A stretch of 64,000 bases of DNA from CAVVVS01 sp963751355 (GTDB lineage: Bacteria; Bacteroidota; Ignavibacteria; Ignavibacteriales; Ignavibacteriaceae). The DNA lies in NCBI GenBank assembly GCA_963751355.1, contig CAVVVS010000074.1, positions 24,087 to 88,086 on the forward strand, written 5' to 3'. Positions 24,852-33,973 of the stretch are shown here, piece after piece. The notes below the pieces were generated by a model. It was not told where the DNA came from. It worked only from the letters and a program-made list of their open reading frames with translations, and did no database searches. How positions within the stretch are numbered: the first letter of the stretch is position 1; each line of letters starts with the position of its first letter. Made by a program: the position numbers and the translations under genes.

Positions 24852-25136
24852 ATGAAAACTTCATTTATTGTACTTACTATAATTTTTTTATTCGGAGGTA
24901 TGTTATTGATTGCTCTGTCCATTAGTCATAATGATGATAAGGGAACAACAGGAATAATTGCATCAAATCTAACTCCGGAACAATCTCGTCGATACGACCG
25001 AAGATTGACTATTAAACAAATTGATAGTATCACATCAAATTTGAATTTACCTTTTACTTCAATTAATGCAAAAGGTATAAATCCACAATATGTCACAAAT
25101 CATAAACCTACTCCAAAAAATTATTTGTCTGATTAG
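24852..25136 (+). CDS. Small exported or membrane-anchored protein, 94 aa
   Basis: Starts at ATG 24852 behind AGAGGG; a longer frame from TTG 24774 lacks a ribosome site and would put a non-signal-like extension before the hydrophobic segment. N-terminal helix (FIVLTIIFLFGGMLLIALSI) acts as an uncleaved anchor or signal. It is followed by a polar ~65-residue tail with LTPEQSRRYDRRLTIKQIDSI. Not a family I recognise. Confidence 0.55.
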   Translation: MKTSFIVLTIIFLFGGMLLIALSISHNDDKGTTGIIASNLTPEQSRRYDRRLTIKQIDSITSNLNLPFTSINAKGINPQYVTNHKPTPKNYLSD

Positions 25137-25307
25137 GTGTATTCAGTCCTAAAGTTAATATTTGAGTTGTTTCCGTTGTTTGACGGGAATGATGTATTAT
25201 AATTTATCAAACCATCACCAATTTCAAATTAAAATTTTTAAGATTATCTTATTGTATTAATTCCCTCTTTTATTAATAAAAGTAATAATCTGTGGAATAT
25301 TTACAAA

Positions 25308-26648
25308 ATGTATACTGTTAAGCATCATCTTGTACAAACCGCTCAATTGGCATATCCTGTTATGATCGGTCAGTTGGGGTTTATTATGATGGGCGTTGTG
25401 GACAGCATGATGGTCGGCGGTTTGGGTGCAATTCCACTGGCTGCGGCTTCGGTTGCTAATAGTTTGTTCATTTTGATTCTTATTATTGGTCTTGGAATAT
25501 CGTTTGCTGTAACTCCCCTTGTTGCAATTGCCGTTGGAGCAGAGAAGCATTCCGAGTGCAATATGATTTTTAACCAATCAATCTGGATAAATTTACTGCT
25601 AGGCATGCTACTATTTGCGGCAACTTATGTTTGCGCTGATTTCCTTAAGTATTTAAATCAACCAGCTGCAGTTGTTGCTCAAGCAATTTCTTATACTAAA
25701 ATTTTAGGCTTATCAATGCTGCCAATAATGTTGTTTCAGACGTATAAACAATTTATCGAGGGGTTATCTGTAACACGTCCCGGAATGATAGTCACCATAC
25801 TAGCTAATTTTATTAATGCCGGCGTAAACTGGATTTTGATTTACGGTAAATTGGGATTCCCTGCTCTGGGCTTAGATGGAGCCGGATGGGCAACGTTCTT
25901 TTCACGCTTGTTTATGGGGACAGTATTAATGTTTTACGTAATTAAATCGAAACATTTTAGTGAATATAACGTATTAATAAAGTTCAAAGGATTCAGCATC
26001 CGGATTATCAAAAGAATTCTTGCATTGGGTTTTCCAAGTGCAGTTCAATATGTTTTTGAGGTCGGAGCTTTTTCATTCGCAGTTATTATGATTGGGTGGC
26101 TTGGCACAAAACAATTGGCCGCGCATCAGATTGCAATAAGTCTGGCATCTATTTCATATATGGCAACATTGGGTATTTCAACTGCCGGTGCAATCAGAGT
26201 AGGAAATGCAGTAGGGAAGAACGATGTTAAAGAAATCAGGCGATCCGGTTTTACGGCAATCTTAATGGGTGCCTCCTTAATGGCTGGTGCTGGGATAATA
26301 TTTGTAATTTTCCGAAGATTTTTACCCTCACTTTATATAGATGATCCAGCTGTTATATCAATTGCATCTTCCTTATTAATTATCGCTTCCATTTTTCAGA
26401 TATCGGATGGAACTCAAGCAGTTGGAATCGGAGTTTTGAGGGGCTTAACCGATGTGAAAATACCCACATTAATTACTTTTGTTGCCTATTGGATAGTCGG
26501 TTTACCTATTGCTTACCTGTTCGGATTTATTTTAAATTTACAGGTGATAGGAGTCTGGATCGGTTTGCTGCTGGGACTTACCACTTCAGCAATCCTATTA
26601 ACATTACGATTTAATCATAAAAGTAAACATCCGGTCTCATTCGAATAA
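25308..26648 (+). CDS. MATE family efflux transporter (NorM-like)
   Basis: 446 aa, with about 12 membrane helices in two MATE repeats (MatE domains roughly 14-175 and 240-400). N-terminal signature LAYPVMIGQLGFIMMGVVDSM, then GLGAIPLAAASVANSLF, and the second-half counterpart FPSAVQYVFEVGAFSFAVI and QLAAHQIAISLASISYM. Such proteins export cationic drugs or metabolites using Na+ or H+ gradients in the inner membrane. The fold and length are typical of NorM/MdtK; the substrate is not predictable. Monocistronic; convergent with the S9 peptidase gene. Confidence 0.9.
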   Translation: MYTVKHHLVQTAQLAYPVMIGQLGFIMMGVVDSMMVGGLGAIPLAAASVANSLFILILIIGLGISFAVTPLVAIAVGAEKHSECNMIFNQSIWINLLLGMLLFAATYVCADFLKYLNQPAAVVAQAISYTKILGLSMLPIMLFQTYKQFIEGLSVTRPGMIVTILANFINAGVNWILIYGKLGFPALGLDGAGWATFFSRLFMGTVLMFYVIKSKHFSEYNVLIKFKGFSIRIIKRILALGFPSAVQYVFEVGAFSFAVIMIGWLGTKQLAAHQIAISLASISYMATLGISTAGAIRVGNAVGKNDVKEIRRSGFTAILMGASLMAGAGIIFVIFRRFLPSLYIDDPAVISIASSLLIIASIFQISDGTQAVGIGVLRGLTDVKIPTLITFVAYWIVGLPIAYLFGFILNLQVIGVWIGLLLGLTTSAILLTLRFNHKSKHPVSFE

Positions 26649-26652
26649 AAAA

Positions 26653-26752
26653 AGAGGCTGATATAAAAGCAATATTAAATCAAAATATCCGCGAAAATCA
26701 GTATCATCTGTGTTCTATTTTATGGAAAAATATTACTTTTGAGACAGCCTCT
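26653..26752. repeat. 100-bp imperfect inverted repeat between convergent genes
   Basis: Outer arms AGAGGCTG (26653-26660) and CAGCCTCT (26745-26752), inner arms AAAAGCAATATT and AATATTACTTTT, enclosing a centre with CCGCGAAAATCAG. It sits between the MATE gene end and the S9 peptidase end. It may act as a bidirectional terminator, but its size and composition look more like a small dispersed palindromic element. Confidence 0.6.
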
Positions 26753-26779
26753 TACCTTTAATTGTCAATTCGCCGGGTT

Positions 26780-28906
26780 TTACAAATTAGTTTTAAAATA
26801 ATTAGTAATCTTTAAATATAATTGATAAGAATCCGGTGTTCCCACATGATGCTGCCAGCCTGGATAAGGATAATAGTCAAGCGGAATTCCCAAAACAGCG
26901 GCTTTCTTTGCAAACATTAATGAATGCTGCCAGAGAACAACATTATCCATTGTACCGTGAACCATTAACAATTTTCCCTTGAGGTTACCTACGTAATTTA
27001 ACAGGTCAGATTTCTTATAACCCTCCGGATTTGCCTGGGGAGTATCCATATACCTTTCGGTGTACATTATCTCATAATAGCTCCAATCAATCACGGCACC
27101 TCCTGCTATACCTACTTCAAATAGTCCAGGCGTTCTAACCATAAGAGATGTTGTCATAAATCCGCCGAAACTCCAGCCGAACACACCCATCCTTGTAGAA
27201 TCAACATAGGGGAGTGATTTAAGATAATTTACTCCAAGTTTTTGATCTTCAATTTCATGAGTTCCCAGGTTACGGAATGTAACTTGCTCAAATTTTAATC
27301 CTCTGTTAGCTGAACCGCGGTTATCAAGAGTAAAAACAACATATCCCTGTTCCGCCATATAATTTAACCACACACTGGCTCCCGCTAACCATCTGTCGGT
27401 AATTAATTGAATTCCCGGACCACCGTAAACATACACAAGGACAGGATATTTTTTTGTGGAGTCAAAATTTGAAGGAAGTATCATTCTACAGTATAAATCA
27501 AACCCGTCTTCACTCTTGAGCTTAAACAATTTTGTCTTTCCCAGATTATAACCCTTTAAGGGATCTTCCGAAGTAAGAACGGATTTTATCTCTTTCCCGT
27601 TTTGATTCAACAGCACAATTTTAGCAGGAATTGTAGTGCTGCTGAATTCATCAAGAAAATAATCACCGTTTTCATCTTTAATAACCCGGTGAACTCCGTG
27701 CTCGTTTGTGAGTTTGTTCATTTTACCAGAGTTTAAATTTATCTCATAAAATTGTCTTTCTAACGGACTTTCTTTCGTCGCAGTTATAAAAATATTATCA
27801 CCTTCTCCGTCAAAACCTTCAAAATCCGTTACGCTCCAATCACCGTCGGTCAATTTTTTAATTAATTTCCCGCCGGTATTATATAAGTAAAGATGGTTCC
27901 ATCCGTCGCGTTTTGAAAACCAAATAAATTCATCAGGGTGATTTTTTACGAAAATTATTCCGTGCATTGGTTGAATGTACTTATCATCTTTTTCTTCGAA
28001 AAGTGTTTTAACCGCTTCTCCCGTCGATATATCATATTTTACCAATCTTAAATGATTTTGATCCCTATTTAGATGCGACACATAAACATATTTTTCATCC
28101 GGACTCCAAACCACACTCGTCAAGTACTGATCCCATGCACCATCGGATTTCAGCCATGTAGTGCTTGCTGTTTTTAAATTATATATTCCTATAGTAACAT
28201 GTTGGCTCGTCATTCCAGCCATCGGGTATTTTATCTCAACCACCTTAGCCGGTCTTTTTGAAATATCTACCAAAGGATAATGAGTTACCTTCGATTCATC
28301 TTTCCGGTAAAATGCGAGGTAATCACCCTTGGGTGACCAAAAGGTTCCTTTAGTGATTCCGAATTCATTACGGCTTACAATCTGTCCGTTCACTATCCCT
28401 TTATTTTTACTTTGTGTAACTTGATAGCTTTTACCGTTAACTGCAACGAATAAATTATTTTTAATTGTGTAAGCAATTTTATTGTCAGGTGTGTAATCTA
28501 AATTTTCAGCATCTTTTTTTATCTTATTTAAAGCCTTTACCGATTTACTCGGAATATCAAACTTCCAGAGAGTATTCCCGCTTTGAAACCGAAATGTATT
28601 TTTATTCAACCAATCTATTATAGGAAAATGTTTAAGCTCCTGGTTTAATTTGAGGGCAGCATTAATTTCGGATAAACTAACTAAAGTATCTTGCTTGCCG
28701 GAATCTATGTATGAATTAACTAGTTTATTATTTTCAATATAAGCGAAGGATTTTGTGCCGGGTCGCCAGTTCAATTGTCTTAATGTTTTAGGATAATAAG
28801 AACGGGCATTTAAAATAATGTCTTTAAGGTCAAGAGATTTGTTTTGTGAATAGACCGAGGTGACAAATAAAATTAAAATTAGAAGTATGGTTTTGAAAGT
28901 TTTCAT
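26780..28906 (-). CDS. Prolyl oligopeptidase family S9 peptidase (DPP-IV-like)
   Basis: 708 aa from ATG 28906, which has AGGGAAT upstream and yields the signal peptide MKTFKTILLILILFVTSVYSQ; an in-frame ATG 18 codons earlier would bury the signal. An N-terminal beta-propeller (~40-460) is followed by an alpha/beta-hydrolase domain with nucleophile Ser579 in GWSFGG, the Asp in HGTMDNVV and the His in GWQHHVG. The oxyanion stretch VYVYGGPG is present. Periplasmic or surface exopeptidase, probably releasing Xaa-Pro dipeptides. It follows the eIF2B-like gene on the same strand (67-base gap). Confidence 0.92.
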   Translation of the reverse strand: MKTFKTILLILILFVTSVYSQNKSLDLKDIILNARSYYPKTLRQLNWRPGTKSFAYIENNKLVNSYIDSGKQDTLVSLSEINAALKLNQELKHFPIIDWLNKNTFRFQSGNTLWKFDIPSKSVKALNKIKKDAENLDYTPDNKIAYTIKNNLFVAVNGKSYQVTQSKNKGIVNGQIVSRNEFGITKGTFWSPKGDYLAFYRKDESKVTHYPLVDISKRPAKVVEIKYPMAGMTSQHVTIGIYNLKTASTTWLKSDGAWDQYLTSVVWSPDEKYVYVSHLNRDQNHLRLVKYDISTGEAVKTLFEEKDDKYIQPMHGIIFVKNHPDEFIWFSKRDGWNHLYLYNTGGKLIKKLTDGDWSVTDFEGFDGEGDNIFITATKESPLERQFYEINLNSGKMNKLTNEHGVHRVIKDENGDYFLDEFSSTTIPAKIVLLNQNGKEIKSVLTSEDPLKGYNLGKTKLFKLKSEDGFDLYCRMILPSNFDSTKKYPVLVYVYGGPGIQLITDRWLAGASVWLNYMAEQGYVVFTLDNRGSANRGLKFEQVTFRNLGTHEIEDQKLGVNYLKSLPYVDSTRMGVFGWSFGGFMTTSLMVRTPGLFEVGIAGGAVIDWSYYEIMYTERYMDTPQANPEGYKKSDLLNYVGNLKGKLLMVHGTMDNVVLWQHSLMFAKKAAVLGIPLDYYPYPGWQHHVGTPDSYQLYLKITNYFKTNL

Positions 28907-28973
28907 AATATTCCCTAAAAAGTTGTCATTAAATTTAGGGTATTGAAGCCTTACTTTCAAAAGGGAGGGAAGA

Positions 28974-29768
28974 CTAGTCGGTAAATATTTTAGTTATTAA
29001 ATTGCCTTCCACTACTTCAAAATACCGGTTGTAAATTTTTAAGCTTTGATTACTAAATTTCCAAACTTCATCCGGATTTTCATTTTTAGGGTTAAAATAT
29101 GAGTTACTGCTAAATTTATCTTTTGTGCCAAGAATTATGAAAGGTCTTTTATAATGTTTGCATAATATCGCAGTTAATTTACTTCCTATTTTATTAACGA
29201 TATTTCCATTCTTCAAAACTTTGTCGGCGCTTATTATTACCGCATCAATTTTAGGAACAAAATTTTCCAATAGCGCTTCCGTTATAAAATCGACTTTTAT
29301 ATCGTTCTTAATTAGTTTTTTTGCTAGAATTCTTCCCTCATTTTTTGGACGTGATTCTGAGACGACAACCCTTAGTTTTGGATTATCATTTTTCCAAAGT
29401 TTAAATACATCGGTGATAGTTTTACTATTGGATAGTGTTAAAACATAATTGTATCTCTTCAAATAAGATTTTGCATTTTCATATAATCTAATGTATTTAT
29501 TTACCTGCATATTTTCGAAAGAAATGGTGAAATCAATTATTGCTTTTGAATCTTTTTCATTAACAATGCGTTGTAAGCTTTTTATGTATGACTGAATTAT
29601 TTCGAAGGATGAAAAATTTTGTTTTGCGGTTTCTATTATTTTAACCAACTCATCTTTATCATCTGCATTTTGTTTAACATAGTTATTTAATTTTAAAACT
29701 AATTCGGATGAGCCTGAAATATTATCGGATAATATTTTATCGAAATTATTAACTGATGAATTTTTCAT
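28974..29768 (-). CDS. eIF-2B alpha/beta/delta-like protein
   Basis: 264 aa cytosolic protein of the IF-2B superfamily, which includes the eIF2B regulatory subunits, methylthioribose-1-phosphate isomerase and ribose-1,5-bisphosphate isomerase. Signature stretches are VVVSESRPKNEGRILAKKL and DAVIISADKVLKNGNIVNKIG followed by a Lys-rich helix and the RPFIILG strand. Residues 1-110 are helical. It is shorter than MtnA (about 340 aa) and lacks its usual GTRPT motif, so an isomerase role on a sugar phosphate is only an inference. It lies 14 bases from the aminotransferase gene, probably in one operon. Confidence 0.75.
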   Translation of the reverse strand: MKNSSVNNFDKILSDNISGSSELVLKLNNYVKQNADDKDELVKIIETAKQNFSSFEIIQSYIKSLQRIVNEKDSKAIIDFTISFENMQVNKYIRLYENAKSYLKRYNYVLTLSNSKTITDVFKLWKNDNPKLRVVVSESRPKNEGRILAKKLIKNDIKVDFITEALLENFVPKIDAVIISADKVLKNGNIVNKIGSKLTAILCKHYKRPFIILGTKDKFSSNSYFNPKNENPDEVWKFSNQSLKIYNRYFEVVEGNLITKIFTD

Positions 29769-29782
29769 GAGCAGTCTTCAAA

Positions 29783-30955
29783 TTAGTTATCCATTAATTT
29801 TTTAATATTTCTAATTGCCTGCTTAATCCGCTGCTCGTTTTCCACCATCGAAATTCTTAAATATCCTTCACCGTATTGCCCGAACGCTGCTCCCGGCGAG
29901 GTAACAACTTCTGCTTTATCTATTAACAACTTAGAAAATTGAATTGAACCCATATCTTTGAATTTATCCGGGATAGGTGCCCAGACGAACATACTCGCTC
30001 TCGGTTTTTTAACGTTCCAACCGATACTATTTAATCCTTCTACTAGAACATCTCTCCGGCTTTTATATATCTGCGCAATTTGTGAAGTTACTTCCGGCGG
30101 CGAATCAAGTGCAGCTATAGCCGCAACCTGTAACGGAGTGAACATTCCGTAATCGAAAAAACTTTTTAACTTTGCGAGTGCTTTGCATAACTCCGGGTTG
30201 CCGACACAAAACCCGACTCTCCATCCTGCCATATTGTAACTTTTTGACATAGTGAAAAACTCAACTGCTATGTCTTTAGCACCCGGTACCTGTAAAATAG
30301 AAGGTACTTTTGTTCCGTCAAAAACTATATCGCTGTAAGCCATATCATGAACAACAATCATCTCGGATTTTTTTGCAAATGCAATTATCTCTTTGAGATA
30401 ATCAAGATCGACAACCGCAGTGGTAGGATTGGATGGAAAATTTAAAATTAGCATTTTCGGTCTTGGCCACATATCTCTGGTAATTAAAGATATATCGGGT
30501 ATAAAATCTTTTTCTGCCGTAAGAGGTATAGATATTACATTCGCTCCTGCTACAGTCACTCCGTAAATATGAATAGGATATGATGGATTTGGAACCAGGA
30601 CAACATCGCCTTCATCCAGTACAGCAAGGCAAAGATGTGCTAGCCCCTCTTTACTTCCTATTGTTGCTACTGCCTCTGTTTCGGGATTTAGATCTACATC
30701 AAAATCCCTCTTATATTTTCTCGATATTGCTTTCAAAATTCCGGGAATTCCCTTTGATCTTGAATACCGGTGTGTTTTAGGATCATCAATAGTTTGTTTC
30801 AATTTATTTATAATAAAATCAGGCGTGGAACCATCCGGGTTTCCCATTCCTAGGTCAATAATATCGATTCCCTTCTTTCTTTTCTCAAGTTTTATAGAAT
30901 TTAATTCTGCAAACAAATAAGGTGGAAGCCTATCCAAACGTTTAGCAAACTGCAT
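29783..30955 (-). CDS. alaC: AlaC-type glutamate-pyruvate aminotransferase
   Basis: 390 aa PLP enzyme of fold type I, class I/II. It matches the AlaC branch closely: an N-terminal RLDRLPPYLF, DLGMGNPDGSTPDFI, ATIGSKEGLAHL, LVPNPSYPIHIYG, the NFPSNPT motif, and the PLP Lys in FFTMSKSYNMAGWR, followed by FTPLQVAAIAAL. In E. coli AlaC makes alanine from pyruvate and glutamate. LL-diaminopimelate aminotransferases are a related alternative, but the sequence details favour AlaC. First gene of a minus-strand run with the eIF2B-like gene. Confidence 0.85.
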   Translation of the reverse strand: MQFAKRLDRLPPYLFAELNSIKLEKRKKGIDIIDLGMGNPDGSTPDFIINKLKQTIDDPKTHRYSRSKGIPGILKAISRKYKRDFDVDLNPETEAVATIGSKEGLAHLCLAVLDEGDVVLVPNPSYPIHIYGVTVAGANVISIPLTAEKDFIPDISLITRDMWPRPKMLILNFPSNPTTAVVDLDYLKEIIAFAKKSEMIVVHDMAYSDIVFDGTKVPSILQVPGAKDIAVEFFTMSKSYNMAGWRVGFCVGNPELCKALAKLKSFFDYGMFTPLQVAAIAALDSPPEVTSQIAQIYKSRRDVLVEGLNSIGWNVKKPRASMFVWAPIPDKFKDMGSIQFSKLLIDKAEVVTSPGAAFGQYGEGYLRISMVENEQRIKQAIRNIKKLMDN

Positions 30956-31168
30956 AAAATCCTGTTCTAAAAATTTATTTTTATATAATTAAAGAAATCA
31001 CATTATAAACATCTTATTTCATAAAATCAATAAAAAAATGTATAAATATACAGAACAACTAAAAAATTTTTTAACAATAGTATGCAAATGAATTCAATCA
31101 TAATAAGATGAATTAGTATAAACTTAAGGTATCGGAATAAGTTTTCTTAAGCAGTTTTATTGTAAAAC

Positions 31169-32905
31169 TTACTCTTTATCGGGGACGGTCATTTCTTCAT
31201 TCATAAATCTGTTCAAATCGAATGTAGTTTCCTGGGGTGTGCTGTTTTGATAATTGTGCATCGAGAGGTTCCGAAACAAATCCTCTTTTGAAGTGAAATC
31301 TTTAAGGTAGTACACCTGAATTTTATTGCGATTTTTAATAACCCAGTTCAAGGTAATTTTCATTTTTTCGAGGTCTTCATCATCCGGATTTTGGTTAACA
31401 TTGATAGTGCCGTCAAAATAATCGTTCAATGCATCTTCAAAAAAATCTTTTTCGGATAATGCATACTTCTTTACGTATATTTTACCGGTTAACATTAATA
31501 CATAATCCTTATCATACCCTTCATTTATTTCAAAGAGTACATTTGCAAGATTAACAGGTTCTGCAAGCAGGGAAGACTTATGTGTCTGCGATAAAATTAA
31601 ATCTATTAATGATTTTACTTCCGCTGCTTTTTCGTATCTCTGTTTTTCCGAGTGTTCTTTCATCTTATTTATTAACCGATTCAATACAACCTGGTTTTTA
31701 CCGTACAAAAATTCATATGCTTTTTCCAATTCTTCCCGGTAGGACGAATCAAGTTTATTTACACAAGGAGCAGTGCATCGTTCAATATCCGCAAGGAAAC
31801 ATTTTTTACCTTTGTCAAAATCTTTATCGGTACATTCACGAAGCACAAAAGCTTTATTTATTATCTCAAAAACAGCATCAGCTTTCTTTCTGGAAATAAA
31901 CAATCCGAAATAATCATTTCCATCAAAATCGAAGTAATTTGCAATTTCAATTGTTGGGTATTTATGTGTACGAACGATTCTTAAAAAATATTTATTGCCG
32001 TATTTTTTTAATTGGGAATTGTGCCTTGGATTTATAAGCTTGATAGATTCGGCTTCTGTTAAAAGTGCGGTTAGTTCGGAATTAGTGATTTCAATTTTTA
32101 ATCTAGATGCCTGTTTAATTATTCTTTTAGCTTTTTTTGGAGCAGTTTGTGAAAAATAAGATTTTATCCTGCTTCTTAATGATTTAGCCTTGCCGATATA
32201 AATAATTTCATTCTTAGAATTTAAAAAATAGTAAATGCCGGGAGCCACAGGCAGTTCGACGATATCATTTGCAAGCGCCTTTTTAATTTTTACCTGATTG
32301 ATTTGCGACTTAGGTACGGACTGCAATTTTATCAACTCATCAACTGTGTCGATTCCCTGATTCTTCCTTACTTCCTTTATCATCTTTATTAAAACGCGGG
32401 CAGTAATTTCGGCATCTCCCAATGCTCTGTGTTCACTCTTGTTTGTTAACCGGAGATGCTTTGACACTGAGTGAAGTGATTTGCTGCTAAGATTGGGATA
32501 AAGTCTTCTCGCTAATTTTAGGGTACAAAGGTTTAAGTCATATGGTTTTTCCTTACCGCAGTAATGAAATTCCTTCCTTAAAAAACTGCTGTCAAAAGAA
32601 AAGTTATGAGCAGTTAAAATATCCTCGCCAATAAACTCTTCAATTTCATTGACAATGTCTTCGAAAAAAGGAGCGTCGTAAACATCCTCGTTGGTAATAC
32701 CGGTTAACTGCGTGATGTAGTAAGGAATATCCCTGCCCGGGTTTATGAGCGAATGGTATGTATTGGTAACTTTTAAATTTGAAACTTTTACTAACCCGAT
32801 TTCAATTACGTTGTTTGTTCGTGGAGATAATCCCGTAGTTTCAACATCGACAATGCAGTATTCCGCTTTTTCGATCGGAATTTTTGCAATATTATTTTTA
32901 CTCAT
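31169..32905 (-). CDS. DEDDh exonuclease fused to GIY-YIG/UvrC-like nuclease
   Basis: 578 aa. The N-terminal DnaQ-like 3'-5' exonuclease (~12-180) has Exo I DVETTG (D20, E22), Exo II HNFSFDSSFL and Exo III HRALGDAEIT. A GIY-YIG endonuclease follows from G223-Y225 to Y236-G238 (GIYYF...IIYIG), with KSLRSRI and a conserved Glu in LLTEAESIKL. Four cysteines C358, C369, C377 and C381 (ECT...KKC...ERCTAPC) match the Fe-S cysteine array of UvrC, then an RYEKAAEVKSLI UVR-like helix. Such fusions resemble E. coli Cho or mycobacterial exonuclease-UvrC proteins and probably make an incision in excision repair. It lacks the UvrC C-terminal RNase H/(HhH)2 region. Confidence 0.9.
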   Translation of the reverse strand: MSKNNIAKIPIEKAEYCIVDVETTGLSPRTNNVIEIGLVKVSNLKVTNTYHSLINPGRDIPYYITQLTGITNEDVYDAPFFEDIVNEIEEFIGEDILTAHNFSFDSSFLRKEFHYCGKEKPYDLNLCTLKLARRLYPNLSSKSLHSVSKHLRLTNKSEHRALGDAEITARVLIKMIKEVRKNQGIDTVDELIKLQSVPKSQINQVKIKKALANDIVELPVAPGIYYFLNSKNEIIYIGKAKSLRSRIKSYFSQTAPKKAKRIIKQASRLKIEITNSELTALLTEAESIKLINPRHNSQLKKYGNKYFLRIVRTHKYPTIEIANYFDFDGNDYFGLFISRKKADAVFEIINKAFVLRECTDKDFDKGKKCFLADIERCTAPCVNKLDSSYREELEKAYEFLYGKNQVVLNRLINKMKEHSEKQRYEKAAEVKSLIDLILSQTHKSSLLAEPVNLANVLFEINEGYDKDYVLMLTGKIYVKKYALSEKDFFEDALNDYFDGTINVNQNPDDEDLEKMKITLNWVIKNRNKIQVYYLKDFTSKEDLFRNLSMHNYQNSTPQETTFDLNRFMNEEMTVPDKE

Positions 32906-33164
32906 GCCGTAAATCTATTATGAAATAATTTTACAATCAAAGCAAATGAGAATATTATTTTTTAAATAAAAGGACATGCTATTGCAAAATGATTTATTAA
33001 ATAAACTATTAGAGTTAAACAGATTTACGGAGCAGAATATATTTTTAAGTTATAGAATAGCTGTTCTACGCGTAATGTGAATCAAGTTTATTTATCATAA
33101 CGCTGCATATTCTTTCAATTCTGTTCATTTTTAGATATATTTATCGCTTAATTTTAGGAAGCAT

Positions 33165-33965
33165 ATGATCTCATTAAATCTACTATTTGTCGGCGATATA
33201 ATTGGTAAACCGGGCATGGATTTCGTTCAAAGCTGGCTGCCGGGTTTGATTCAGAAATATAAAGCCGATTTTGTAATTGTTAACGGTGAAAATTCTTCAG
33301 GCGGTAAGGGATGTACGGAAAAAGAAGGAAAAATACTTTTCGATCTGGGCGTACATGTTATTACAGGCGGAAATCATACCTGGGATAAACACCAATCGCA
33401 GGATTATCTTAAAAAGGAACCGCGTGCACTTCGTCCTTTAAATTATCCAAAAGGAACCTACGGCAACGGTTATCATATAGCCGAAACGAAGAAAGGGAAA
33501 ATTGCGGTAATTAATTTACAGGGCAGAACTTTTATGGCTGCTATTGACGATCCTTTCAGAACAAGCGATTGGATAGTCAATAAAGTTAGCAATGAAGCTA
33601 AAATGATATTTGTCGATTTTCATGCTGAAGCTACAGCCGAAAAAATAGCTATGGGAAGTTATCTCGACGGTAAAGTGAGTGCGGTAGTGGGAACACATAC
33701 TCACGTTCAAACATCCGACGAACAGATATTGCCGAAAGGCACAGGCTATATAACCGATGTGGGAATGACGGGTCCGTATGACTCGGTAATCGGTATGAAA
33801 ACTCAAGCAGCATTAAACAGGTTTTTATTTCAAACTCCTCAAAAATACGAAACAGCTGTAGATGATGTTCATTTGTGCGGAATGTTTTTTAAAATTGATA
33901 CCGAGAGCGGTAAAACATTAGAGATTGAACGCATCCTTTTCCCGGATTTTATTAAAAAATCTTAA
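33165..33965 (+). CDS. YmdB-like metallophosphoesterase (TIGR00282)
   Basis: 266 aa, length and motifs typical of YmdB: LFVGDIIGKPG, VNGENSSGGKG, GGNHTWDKH, VDFHAEATAEKIA and GTHTHVQTSDEQILP, supplying the binuclear-metal ligands of the calcineurin-like fold. In Bacillus and Deinococcus homologues have cyclic-nucleotide phosphodiesterase activity and affect RNA turnover and biofilm decisions. AGGA precedes the ATG. The DNA methyltransferase gene follows after 8 bases, so the two are probably cotranscribed. Confidence 0.9.
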   Translation: MISLNLLFVGDIIGKPGMDFVQSWLPGLIQKYKADFVIVNGENSSGGKGCTEKEGKILFDLGVHVITGGNHTWDKHQSQDYLKKEPRALRPLNYPKGTYGNGYHIAETKKGKIAVINLQGRTFMAAIDDPFRTSDWIVNKVSNEAKMIFVDFHAEATAEKIAMGSYLDGKVSAVVGTHTHVQTSDEQILPKGTGYITDVGMTGPYDSVIGMKTQAALNRFLFQTPQKYETAVDDVHLCGMFFKIDTESGKTLEIERILFPDFIKKS

Positions 33966-33973
33966 AACATTTT

